Source of the DNA: Planctomycetota bacterium
GTDB taxonomy: Bacteria > Planctomycetota > Phycisphaerae > UBA1845
Reading direction: 5' to 3'
DNA length: 6,553 bases
NCBI GenBank assembly: GCA_022561415.1
Contig: JADFRH010000137.1
Location: forward strand, 1-6,553
A program made the translations under genes and the position numbers. The notes beneath the pieces are model-generated. The model was not told the origin of the DNA, made no database searches, and saw only the letters and a program-made list of their open reading frames with translations. The stretch's first letter is position 1; every line of letters starts with the position of its first letter. Positions 1 through 6,551 of the stretch are shown piece by piece.

Positions 1-689
1 CTCAATCTCTGGAGTTGTGCAACAGCGTCCTGCACGAGCTGTTGTGTAACGAAGGGTTGGAACTCAGGAAACAAGCCGTAGATTAGTTCGTCTTTCACCG
101 CCGCAGCACGGCTGAGTGCCGGTGACAGATCCTTTCCTGTTGACAATCCTCGTCCGAAGTCCATCGCGATCAGGCGCAATTCCTTCGGCTGCGCACCTTC
201 CGCTGTGAGTAATACGTTGTCAACTTTCCGTTTCCGTTTCGACTGAACGACTCCCGCGTCATCCACGGGAGGGTAGCGATCGTCGTTTCGAATGAGCGTA
301 TCAAACACGACCAAGAGAGGGATCATTTCGACGTTCGTCAGTTTCGAAAGTTCCTTGGAATCGCCGCTCCAAGGACGGGCCGGCTCGATCGTTCGAGTAG
401 CAAAAGCCGGTCCAGGTTCAGCGAACCGCCCGGCATTGAGCTCGAACGTATCGGATTCGCCAAGTTCAAGTATCGACCAATCGAGCGTGGGGAGCCCAAT
501 CCATTCCGCGAGCTGGGTACAGACCAGTTCGCACGAAAGGGCGTGCGGCCCTTCCTTGTTTCCCAGAACTTTGACATGCGCTTTCCCCGCGTCGGTGAGA
601 ATCATGGCCGTGTCCATGCTCGTCCCGAGAGTGTGCAGGTGCCGAAGAAACTTCGTCGGCTGCCAGCGATGATGTGGGATCCCGGCAAT
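1..689 (-). CDS. HipA-like protein kinase (HipA_2-type), 3' end cut off by the window edge
   Basis: Reading the reverse strand gives about 229 uninterrupted codons with no stop before the window edge. Numbering from position 689, the features are: a GKAHVKVLGN segment (35-44) with a probable ATP-binding Lys40; CELVCTQLAEWIGLP (53-67), the conserved Glu-helix and GLP turn of HipA-like folds; FDTLIRNDDRY (129-139), matching the HipA catalytic NxDRH-type loop with Asp137 as likely catalytic base and Tyr in place of His; DNVLL (157-161); and LIAMDFGRG (173-181), the metal-binding Asp motif. Such kinases phosphorylate Ser/Thr on proteins; the target is unknown. No HipB-like antitoxin gene is visible. 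Probably only the last few residues are missing. The start is uncertain: similarity extends upstream of the first internal ATG (617), and a strong AAGGAG lies 7 nt before an ATT codon at 689. An ATG at 773 would overlap cysC by 67 nt. Sampled GC is near 52 percent, against about 70 percent in cysC, hinting at a different origin. Confidence 0.75.
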   Translation of the reverse strand, partial: MAGIPHHRWQPTKFLRHLHTLGTSMDTAMILTDAGKAHVKVLGNKEGPHALSCELVCTQLAEWIGLPTLDWSILELGESDTFELNAGRFAEPGPAFATRTIEPARPWSGDSKELSKLTNVEMIPLLVVFDTLIRNDDRYPPVDDAGVVQSKRKRKVDNVLLTAEGAQPKELRLIAMDFGRGLSTGKDLSPALSRAAAVKDELIYGLFPEFQPFVTQQLVQDAVAQLQRL

Positions 690-696
690 CGGCAGG

Positions 697-702
697 CTCC
701 TT
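697..702 (-). promoter_or_regulatory. Shine-Dalgarno AAGGAG for the HipA-like gene
   Basis: AAGGAG on the minus strand lies just after the cysC stop codon (707-709) and 7 nt before an ATT codon (689-687) in the HipA-like frame. There is no ATG, GTG or TTG in that frame at this spacing. A TTG one base further on is in another frame that soon meets a stop. The spacing makes this the likely initiation region, with ATT as a rare start codon. Confidence 0.5.
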
Positions 703-706
703 CGTT

Positions 707-1312
707 CTACTCCAGATATCCCAGATCCTGGAGCCTTCGGCGGATCATCTCTTCCTCGGCCGGTGTGTAGCATGAGCCTTCGACCTTGTCGATGCGTCCG
801 AGCACTTCGAGCGTGGTGATGGTCTGATGGACGCACGCTTCGAGCGTCGCCTGATCGGTGTTGAGTAGCACCTCGGGCTTGAGCGGCTCCTCATACGGCA
901 CGTCCACGCCGGCCACGTGCTTGATCTCGCCGCGCTGCGCTTTTTCGATCAGCTCGCGCGCGCCGCGCTGCATCAGCACCTCCATCGGGCAGCGGCAGTG
1001 AATCTCGACGAACTCGCCGACCTGCTCGCGGATGCGATCGCGCACGTCGCGATAGGGCGAGACAGCCGCGACGATCGCAACGACGCCGTTGCGGTTGAGC
1101 ATGGAACACTCGTACCCCAGCCGGAGCAGATTGGTCTCGACCTCGTCGCGCGTGAATCCCAGCGTCCGGTTGAGCTGCTGCCGAATGCGCCCCGAGTCGA
1201 GCAGCTCGACCTTGAGACCGCGAACACGCAACGCATCCTCGACGCCCTTGCCGATGGTGCTCTTGCCGGAGCCCGACATGCCCGTAAACCAGATGGTAAA
1301 TGCTTGGTTCAT
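707..1312 (-). CDS. cysC: Adenylylsulfate (APS) kinase-like protein, CysC family, divergent substrate motifs
   Basis: 201 residues. APS kinases make PAPS from APS and ATP in the cytoplasm, for sulfate assimilation or sulfate transfer. Visible motifs: P-loop GMSGSGKS (11-18) after a WFT strand; LLDSGRIR (37-44) at the family LDGDxxR position; LGFTRDEVETN (51-61); AAVSPYRDVRD (82-92), the well-kept SPY segment; GEIKHVAGVDVPYEEP (128-143), matching the family GEIKxFTGIDxPYE; and NPEV-like KPEVLLNTD (145-153). Several usual APS contacts differ: DGD is DSG, the Arg of the DRxxN motif is Val, and RDxKGLY is RGARELI. The substrate may therefore not be APS. Residues about 175-201 form a charged tail ending LQDLGYLE, beyond the usual kinase end. 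ATG start at 1312; its Shine-Dalgarno (AGGAG) is only 1 nt away and overlaps the upstream stop, which suggests translational coupling to the transporter 4 nt upstream. No cysD, cysN or cysH is in the window. Confidence 0.88.
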   Translation of the reverse strand: MNQAFTIWFTGMSGSGKSTIGKGVEDALRVRGLKVELLDSGRIRQQLNRTLGFTRDEVETNLLRLGYECSMLNRNGVVAIVAAVSPYRDVRDRIREQVGEFVEIHCRCPMEVLMQRGARELIEKAQRGEIKHVAGVDVPYEEPLKPEVLLNTDQATLEACVHQTITTLEVLGRIDKVEGSCYTPAEEEMIRRRLQDLGYLE

Positions 1313-1316
1313 GCTC

Positions 1317-2741
1317 CTACCATGCGCTGATGTTCAGCGTCATGTCCCACCAGAAAACGATAACCACGAATAGCGTTATCACGGCCATTACGTTCATGAA
1401 CCCGCCCGCCTGCACAACCTCGCGTACGCTGTAGTGCCCGGCCGAAAAGCTGATCGCGTTCGGCGGCGAGCTGACCGGAAGCAGGAACGCCAGCCCCGCC
1501 GGCACCGTCACCACCAGCGTCATCATAATAGGCCCGATGCCGGTCATTTCACCCAATGAATAGGCGATCGGCAGCAAAATCGCCACCGCGGCCGCGTTGC
1601 TGATCCCCTCGGTGAGCAAGATCGTCGATACCGCGATCACCATCAGCAGGACCAGCTTGGGCGTGTCCGGATCGATGACCCGTCCGGCCAGCCACTCCAT
1701 CGCCTTCGTCTCGGTCAGCGCCTTGCCCAGCGCCACCGCGCCGCCATACATGATAAGCACACCCCAGTTGACGTAGTCCTGTACCGATTTCCAATCGACC
1801 ACCCGTACGAGGAACAACGTCACCGCAGACAAGATCGCAATCACAGCCAGGCCGATCACGTCGCCGAGCAGAACCCACGCCGCGATCGTCGCCAGAGAAA
1901 GTGCCGTCAGCCGTCGCTCGCGCGGCGACATGGCCCCCAGCAGCTTGACGCGTTCGTCCAACATGGTCGTGGCCGGCTTGATGTCGGTCAGATCGTCGGG
2001 AATCCATCGTTTCAGCACGGCCACCGCGACCAGTGTCATGATGATGACGACGGGCATCGAGGCCAGCATCCAACCGAGGAAGCTTATCGATCGGTCCGGA
2101 TAGGCCTCCTGGAGAAGGCTCAGCGCGAGCGGCGCTCTGGCGCCGCCCAGAATCGTCCCGCAGGAACCGATGATCGCCCCCCACGCCAAACCGAGAAAGA
2201 GCTTTTTGGCGTAGGGGTGGCCGCGTTTGAGCTTCAGCGCATCAACGATTTCGTAAACGATAGGATAGATCATGGCCGCCACGCCGTGCGCGGGCATCCA
2301 CAGTGATAGAAACGCGGCCGAAACAACGACGCCCGTGACCAGGCGTTGCGGGCTGCGATCAAATCGTTGAAGTGCGAGGAGCGTGATGCGCTTAGACAGG
2401 CCGGTTGCAATCAAAGCCCCCGCCAGCAGAAACACGCCCAGCATGAAGAACACGGCGCTGTTGCCGAACAGGGCAAACGCCTCGCCCTTGGGCAGCACGT
2501 TCAGCAGCGGCAGCAGGCCGATGGCCAGCAGCCCGGTGGCCGCCAGAGGGATGAGGTTCGTGAACCAGAACGCCAGGCAGACGATGAAGATCCCCACGCA
2601 TCTCTGCGGAGCGGTATCGGGCATGCCGACCGGCAGGTCCGTCGGGAGAATGAACGGCTCGATAGCGCTCAGCCACGCAGCAACCGCAACAGCCGATCCG
2701 ACTATCGCCAGCTTGATCGCCTTACGTTTCTGACCGCTCAA
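1317..2741 (-). CDS. SLC13/DASS-family sodium:anion symporter (possible sulfate or dicarboxylate carrier)
   Basis: Polytopic inner-membrane protein of about 474 residues (487 from the longest start; residue numbers below use the longer form), with roughly a dozen hydrophobic segments starting at 22-40. Family landmarks are a first re-entrant hairpin region LSLWMPAHGVAAMIYPI (158-174), GTILGGARAPLAL (208-220), a second hairpin TEGISNAAAVAILLPI (390-405), and LLPVSSPPNAISF (433-445), which matches the conserved P-P-N anion/Na+ motif. The first SNT signature is replaced by PAH and the second reads SNA, so substrate selectivity may differ from dicarboxylate carriers. The kinase 4 nt downstream suggests sulfate uptake; this is inference from context. 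Start: TTG at 2741 has GAGG 6 nt upstream (2748-2751). In-frame alternatives are GTG at 2771 and TTG at 2780, both with weak or no Shine-Dalgarno; a stop lies 24 nt upstream of 2780. Coupled to cysC through the stop/start junction. Confidence 0.88.
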   Translation of the reverse strand: MSGQKRKAIKLAIVGSAVAVAAWLSAIEPFILPTDLPVGMPDTAPQRCVGIFIVCLAFWFTNLIPLAATGLLAIGLLPLLNVLPKGEAFALFGNSAVFFMLGVFLLAGALIATGLSKRITLLALQRFDRSPQRLVTGVVVSAAFLSLWMPAHGVAAMIYPIVYEIVDALKLKRGHPYAKKLFLGLAWGAIIGSCGTILGGARAPLALSLLQEAYPDRSISFLGWMLASMPVVIIMTLVAVAVLKRWIPDDLTDIKPATTMLDERVKLLGAMSPRERRLTALSLATIAAWVLLGDVIGLAVIAILSAVTLFLVRVVDWKSVQDYVNWGVLIMYGGAVALGKALTETKAMEWLAGRVIDPDTPKLVLLMVIAVSTILLTEGISNAAAVAILLPIAYSLGEMTGIGPIMMTLVVTVPAGLAFLLPVSSPPNAISFSAGHYSVREVVQAGGFMNVMAVITLFVVIVFWWDMTLNISAW

Positions 2742-2865
2742 TGCTTGCCTCGCGGATGACCCGGTGTACACATCTCTCAAGCGATATCGGAATCGCCGCT
2801 GAGATTACACCACCCATCGCTCGATCGCCGGTCGCAGTTCTGAGGGGTTCGAGCGACCCAACGCG

Positions 2866-3420
2866 TTACGGATTCTCCTCGTCGTACGTCAGAATGGTGT
2901 GGAGCGGATAGTCCTTCAGCCGGCTGCGACCATCCAGGAAGGCCAGCTCGATCAGGATCGCAATCCCCTGAATCTTTCCGCCGAGCGACGTGACCAGTTG
3001 ACAACAGGCCCCCATCGTCCCGCCGGTCGCCAGCAGGTCGTCCACCATGAGCACCCGTTGGCCCGGCTTGATCGAATCGCGGTGGATTTCGAGGCAGTCA
3101 GTGCCGTATTCGAGGGCATATTCCTGGGACGCGACCTCGGCGGGCAGGCGGCCCGGCTTCCTGACGGGTACGAACCCGGCCGAGAGATTCCTCGCCACGG
3201 CCGTCCCGAAGATAAACCCACGGGATTCCGCCCCGACCACCAGATCCACGTCAACGTGCCGAAACGGCTGGGTGAGGTACTCGACCGCGAGCGAAAGCCC
3301 CGCCGGGTCCGCCAGAAGCGGGGTGATGTCCTTGAAGAGGATTCCCGGCTTGGGGAAATTCGGCACGTCGCGAATCAGCTCACGCAGCTTGGTGATTCTG
3401 ACCTGGTGTTCGGTTTCCAT
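2866..3420 (-). CDS. apt: Adenine phosphoribosyltransferase
   Basis: 184 residues, the usual length for APRT. It salvages adenine: adenine + PRPP gives AMP + pyrophosphate, in the cytoplasm. Clear motifs are the N-terminal PNFPKPGILFKDITPLL (20-36); VVGAESRGFIFG (61-72); the flexible loop RKPGRLPAEV (87-96) continuing to LEYGTDCLEIH (103-113); and the PRPP-binding signature VLMVDDLLATGGT (123-135), with the two acidic residues and the TGGT phosphate loop intact. ATG start at 3420, with AAGGGG (3429-3434) 8 nt upstream. It lies divergent to the pyrophosphatase gene across a 419-bp region, and 124 nt before the symporter in the same direction, so it may be transcribed alone or with the genes that follow. 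I found no convincing promoter for it. Nothing unusual is seen in the protein. Confidence 0.97.
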   Translation of the reverse strand: METEHQVRITKLRELIRDVPNFPKPGILFKDITPLLADPAGLSLAVEYLTQPFRHVDVDLVVGAESRGFIFGTAVARNLSAGFVPVRKPGRLPAEVASQEYALEYGTDCLEIHRDSIKPGQRVLMVDDLLATGGTMGACCQLVTSLGGKIQGIAILIELAFLDGRSRLKDYPLHTILTYDEENP

Positions 3421-3531
3421 GGCCGCAGCCCCTTATGTCATGGCACAGAGAGTCAGTTTCGCTGGCCTGAGCAACCGTATCTCGATCGCGGTCGCATGTC
3501 TATTGGCGAAGCCGACTTGTCCGCCACCCAG

Positions 3532-3550
3532 CGACCACGCCCGACCACGC
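3532..3550. repeat. Direct repeat of CGACCACGC, two copies
   Basis: CGACCACGC occurs at 3532-3540 and again at 3542-3550, a period of 10 bp, about one helical turn. It lies about 110 bp upstream of apt and about 85 bp upstream of the hppA -35 box. A regulator-binding role is possible but unproven; a 9-bp duplication can also arise by chance in GC-rich DNA. Confidence 0.4.
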
Positions 3551-3635
3551 AGGCAGCGGGTACGTTTCGCCGGTTGCCCGGCGGCGGAAGTCGCGGGTTC
3601 CGGATTTCGTGGAGGCTGTGACGATCCGACTCCGA

Positions 3636-3664
3636 TTGGCAACCAGACGCTGATTTGCTATAGT
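3636..3664 (+). promoter_or_regulatory. Sigma70-type promoter with extended -10, driving hppA
   Basis: -35 TTGGCA (3636-3641), spacer of exactly 17 bp, -10 TATAGT (3659-3664), each one base from consensus, plus a TG one base before the -10 (3656-3657). Transcription would start near 3671, leaving a leader of about 170 nt before the hppA start at 3840. This is the only strong promoter match in the divergent region. Confidence 0.65.
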
Positions 3665-3672
3665 CCCGCGTT

Positions 3673-3707
3673 CCAGCCCGTGCGGTTGGCGCGCGCAACA
3701 CGGCTGG
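3673..3707 (+). other. Stem-loop at the 5' end of the predicted hppA leader
   Basis: CCAGCCCGTG (3673-3682) pairs with CACGGCTGG (3699-3707), giving 9 base pairs with one bulged C. The interior TTG/CAA (3686-3688 and 3696-3698) can pair further around a GC-rich loop. It would sit at the very start of the predicted transcript. The first T-run (3720-3724) is about 12 nt away, so this is not a canonical terminator; it may stabilise the mRNA. Confidence 0.4.
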
Positions 3708-3762
3708 TCATCGGTAAACCTTTTATTAACAAGTAGTTATGTGCGGCTAAGAACCCGCGTCC

Positions 3763-3817
3763 CCGGCGACGCCGGCATGTAGAATGTCGGTCGGATTGTC
3801 TTTCCGGGGGCGCCGGA
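3763..3817 (+). other. Two short GC-rich hairpins in the hppA leader, just before the ribosome binding site
   Basis: CCGGC-GAC-GCCGG (3763-3775) is a 5-bp stem with a 3-nt loop. TCCGG-GGGCG-CCGGA (3803-3817) is a 5-bp stem with a 5-nt loop that ends 8 nt before the AAGGAG. They match no riboswitch class that I recognise. They could tune translation, or they may be chance pairings in GC-rich sequence. Confidence 0.3.
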
Positions 3818-3825
3818 TGCCCTCC

Positions 3826-3831
3826 AAGGAG
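3826..3831 (+). promoter_or_regulatory. Shine-Dalgarno AAGGAG fixing the TTG start of hppA
   Basis: AAGGAG lies 8 nt before TTG at 3840. No ATG or GTG in the same frame lies near this site, so it decides the start. Confidence 0.8.
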
Positions 3832-3839
3832 TATTCTCA

Positions 3840-6524
3840 TTGAACGCGAAACGTCTGATCGTTCTGTTACCGCTTCTCACGCTTGCGGTGGTGTTGCTTA
3901 TCTGTCCCACCACGGCGTTGGCTCAGGAAGATGTAGTAGCCGCGGCCACCCACACGGCCCCGAGCATCCCGCTCCTGTGGTACATCGCCCCGCTGTGCGG
4001 CATCTTCGCTCTGTTCATGGCGCGTAAGTACTACCAGGAGGTGCTCGACGCCGACGAGGGCGACGAGGACATGATCAAGATCGCCGGGTATGTCCGCGAT
4101 GGCGCGATGGCCTACTTGTATCGACAGTACAAGGTTGTGGCCGTTGTGTTCGTCGTGCTGATGGGCGTTCTCGCGTGGATGGCCTTCGGCCTTCACGTTC
4201 AGCACGGCCTGGTGCCCTTCGCCTTCCTTACCGGCGGATTCTTCAGCGGCCTCTGCGGGTACTTCGGAATGCGGACCGCCACCATTGCGGCCCATCGAAC
4301 CACGGCCGGAGCACGCAAGAGTCTCAACGAAGGGCTCCGCGTTGCTTTCCGTGCCGGTGCCGTCATGGGCATGGTCGTGGTCGGTTTTGCCGTTCTCGAC
4401 ATCACGGCCTGGTTCGCCGCACTGACATGGTTCACCGACATGTCGCTCACGGAAATCACCGTCGTCATGCTGACGTTCGGAATGGGAGCCAGCACCCAGG
4501 CACTGTTCGCGCGTGTCGGTGGTGGCATTTTCACCAAGGCGGCCGATGTGGGCGCCGACTTGGTGGGCAAGATCGAGGCGAATATCCCTGAAGACGATCC
4601 ACGTAACCCCGCTGCCATCGCAGACAACGTCGGCGACAACGTCGGTGACGTAGCCGGCATGGGCGCCGATCTTTACGAGTCCTACGCCGGGTCGATCCTC
4701 GCCACGGCCGCCCTCGGCGTGGCCTCCGCCCATGCGCTGGGCAACGCCAACGTAGCGAACGACGCGATCCATTTCCTTTCCGTCCCCATGGTCATTGCTG
4801 GTTTGGGCATCATCGCCAGCGTCTTCGCCGGCATCAATCTGGTGAAAACCGAAGAGGGCGCCAGTATGGCCCAGCTCATGAGCGCCCTGAACAAGGGGCT
4901 GGTGGTTTCCAGTCTGGTGATCATCGCGATGACCTATGGGGTTTGTTATATGCTCCTGGGTGATGTGGGGGGCGTGTCCTGGTCGGGCGTGGCGACGTCG
5001 GTCACGGTCGGCTTGATTGCCGGTTGGCTGATCGGGCAATTCACCGAGTACTACACCAGCTACGACTACGGCCCGACGAAACGCATCGCCGAACAGGCGC
5101 TCACCGGACCGGCCACCGTCATCATCGCCGGCATCGCCGAAGGCCTGAAGAGTACCTGGGCCTCGCTGTTGATCATCATTGTCGCGATCATGGCCTCCTT
5201 TTCCTTCGCCGGGGGTCACGACGAGTTCATGCTCGGCCTCTACGGCGTCGGGCTGGCGGCCGTCGGCATGCTGGCGACGCTCGGGTTTACGCTCGCGACC
5301 GACGCCTACGGCCCCATCGCCGACAACGCCGGCGGTAACGCCGAGATGACCGGCCAGGCGCCGGAGGTGCGTGAGCGCACCGACGCGCTCGACTCGCTGG
5401 GCAACACCACGGCGGCCACGGGCAAAGGTTTCGCCATCGGTTCCGCCGCCCTGACGGCGCTGGCGCTGCTGGCTGCGTATGTCGAGGAGGTCCGCATCGG
5501 GCAGGTCCGTGAGGCCGTGGCCTACGTCCAGGTGATCGATGACCAGGCCAAAGACAATGCCGACGCCGGCGTGGGCACGATTCACTACATGGGCTACGGC
5601 AAGTTCGCCGAGAAGGTCACGGCCGGCACAAGCGAGAGCAACTACGACGCCTATATGCTTCTGAGCCGACGGGCGCGGGTGGCGCTCGATGAGCAGTGGG
5701 ATAAGGGCAACAACGCCATCACGCTGACCGGGCTTTCCGATCCGCAGCGCGAGACCAGTTTCGTTCGCAACACCACGTGGAACGATGCCGAGGGCACGGC
5801 TGTCGAGATTCAAGTCGTCGCCACGCGCAAGGCTTCGCTTCGGCAGTTCATGGACTTCTACGACGTCACGCTCATGAACCCCAAGGTGCTGTGTGGGATG
5901 TTCTCCGGCGTGCTGTTGGCCTTTCTGTTTTGCGCCTTGACCATGAGCGCCGTCGGTCGCGCCGCGTACCAGATGATGCTCGAGTGCCGTGCGCAGTTCA
6001 AGAAGATCGGCGCCTATCTCATGGCCGAAAAAGGCATGTCGGCCGAGGAGGCCGCCAACAGCGAGAACTGGCCGCGCGAGCAGGTTATTTTCAACGGCGA
6101 GAAGCTTCCCGACTACGCCCGCTGCGTCGACATCTCCACGCTCGGAGCACAGAAAGAAATGATCTTCCCTTCGTTGTTGGCCATCGTTATCCCGGTGGTG
6201 GTCGGTCTGGTGTTCGGTGTGGCGGGTGTGATGGGAATGCTTGCGGGCGGTCTGACCAGCGGCTTCGCCATGGCGATCTTCATGGCCAACGCCGGCGGCG
6301 CGTGGGACAACGCCAAGAAGTACGTCGAGAAAGGTCACCACGGCGGCAAAGGCAGCGACGCACACAAGGCCACCATCGTCGGCGACACCGTCGGCGACCC
6401 GTTCAAGGACACGTCGGGTCCGAGCCTCAACATCCTCATCAAGCTGATAAGCATGGTGAGCGTCGTGTTCGCGGGCCTGGTCGTGAAGTACGCTCCGCAG
6501 ATCAGCGCGTTCATAGGGCTCTAA
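3840..6524 (+). CDS. hppA: Membrane-integral ion-translocating pyrophosphatase, K+-dependent, probably Na+-pumping
   Basis: 894 residues, longer than the usual 660-800. It hydrolyses cytoplasmic pyrophosphate and pumps Na+ and/or H+ out across the inner membrane. It starts with a signal-like leader (1-29, ALA before QED), then about 16 helices. Catalytic motifs are intact: [11 protein letters not shown] (236-246), [17 protein letters not shown] (262-278), DNAGGNAEM (495-503), [14 protein letters not shown] (817-830) and [18 protein letters not shown] (847-864). [10 protein letters not shown] (521-530) has Ala525 and Gly528, the K+-dependent pattern; K+-independent enzymes have Lys and Thr there. 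Glu280 in DLYES is at the position typical of Na+-pumping members. Insertions: residues about 550-672 after helix 12, predicted periplasmic, exceed the usual loop by about 100 residues; and about 725-752, in a cytoplasmic loop before [15 protein letters not shown] start with AAGGAG 8 nt upstream; own promoter at 3636-3664. Family assignment is certain; the ion specificity is inferred. Confidence 0.97.
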   Translation: MNAKRLIVLLPLLTLAVVLLICPTTALAQEDVVAAATHTAPSIPLLWYIAPLCGIFALFMARKYYQEVLDADEGDEDMIKIAGYVRDGAMAYLYRQYKVVAVVFVVLMGVLAWMAFGLHVQHGLVPFAFLTGGFFSGLCGYFGMRTATIAAHRTTAGARKSLNEGLRVAFRAGAVMGMVVVGFAVLDITAWFAALTWFTDMSLTEITVVMLTFGMGASTQALFARVGGGIFTKAADVGADLVGKIEANIPEDDPRNPAAIADNVGDNVGDVAGMGADLYESYAGSILATAALGVASAHALGNANVANDAIHFLSVPMVIAGLGIIASVFAGINLVKTEEGASMAQLMSALNKGLVVSSLVIIAMTYGVCYMLLGDVGGVSWSGVATSVTVGLIAGWLIGQFTEYYTSYDYGPTKRIAEQALTGPATVIIAGIAEGLKSTWASLLIIIVAIMASFSFAGGHDEFMLGLYGVGLAAVGMLATLGFTLATDAYGPIADNAGGNAEMTGQAPEVRERTDALDSLGNTTAATGKGFAIGSAALTALALLAAYVEEVRIGQVREAVAYVQVIDDQAKDNADAGVGTIHYMGYGKFAEKVTAGTSESNYDAYMLLSRRARVALDEQWDKGNNAITLTGLSDPQRETSFVRNTTWNDAEGTAVEIQVVATRKASLRQFMDFYDVTLMNPKVLCGMFSGVLLAFLFCALTMSAVGRAAYQMMLECRAQFKKIGAYLMAEKGMSAEEAANSENWPREQVIFNGEKLPDYARCVDISTLGAQKEMIFPSLLAIVIPVVVGLVFGVAGVMGMLAGGLTSGFAMAIFMANAGGAWDNAKKYVEKGHHGGKGSDAHKATIVGDTVGDPFKDTSGPSLNILIKLISMVSVVFAGLVVKYAPQISAFIGL

Positions 6525-6527
6525 GAA

Positions 6528-6551
6528 AGTGAAGAGTTGCGAGTGAAGAGT
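6528..6551. repeat. Short direct repeat AGTGAAGAGT, two copies, at the window end
   Basis: AGTGAAGAGT occurs at 6528-6537 and 6542-6551, a 14-bp period, starting 3 nt after the hppA stop (6522-6524). It runs to the edge of the window, so more copies may follow. It forms no hairpin and has no T-run, so it is not a terminator by itself. Confidence 0.45.

Larger units (their letters stand above)
3421..3839. other. Divergent intergenic region between apt and hppA
   Basis: 419 bp with no convincing gene. Short open frames on both strands lack family-like sequence and have arginine-rich, shadow-like composition. The apt Shine-Dalgarno (3429-3434) is at its left edge. A CGACCACGC direct repeat (3532-3550) lies in the middle. 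A strong rightward promoter is at 3636-3664, followed by an hppA leader with three short hairpins and an AT-rich patch (3714-3740). No strong promoter toward apt could be picked by eye. Confidence 0.7.

Noticed and set aside
292..672. Plus-strand open frame of 126 codons at the left end
   Set aside because: It is a Ser-rich shadow of the HipA-like reading frame on the minus strand, which has conserved kinase motifs.
917..1330. Plus-strand open frame opposite cysC
   Set aside because: The minus-strand frame carries the P-loop and family motifs; the plus-strand product has shadow-like composition.
2830..2858. Inverted repeat GGTCGC...GCGACC between apt and the symporter, considered as a terminator
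   Set aside because: Only 6 bp around a 17-nt loop and no T-run on the minus strand, so there is no support for termination.
3673..3727. Leader stem-loop plus CTTTTATT, considered as an attenuator/terminator
   Set aside because: The T-run is about 12 nt from the stem and interrupted; it does not fit an intrinsic terminator.
3433..3840. Small minus-strand frames in the apt/hppA intergenic region
   Set aside because: No family-like sequence and Arg/Pro-rich composition; they cover the strong hppA promoter.
3867..6365. Open frame of 832 codons on the minus strand, opposite hppA
   Set aside because: It is a shadow of the GC-rich hppA codons. It is rich in His, Gly, Asp and Arg, has no recognisable domain, and the plus strand encodes an unmistakable pyrophosphatase.
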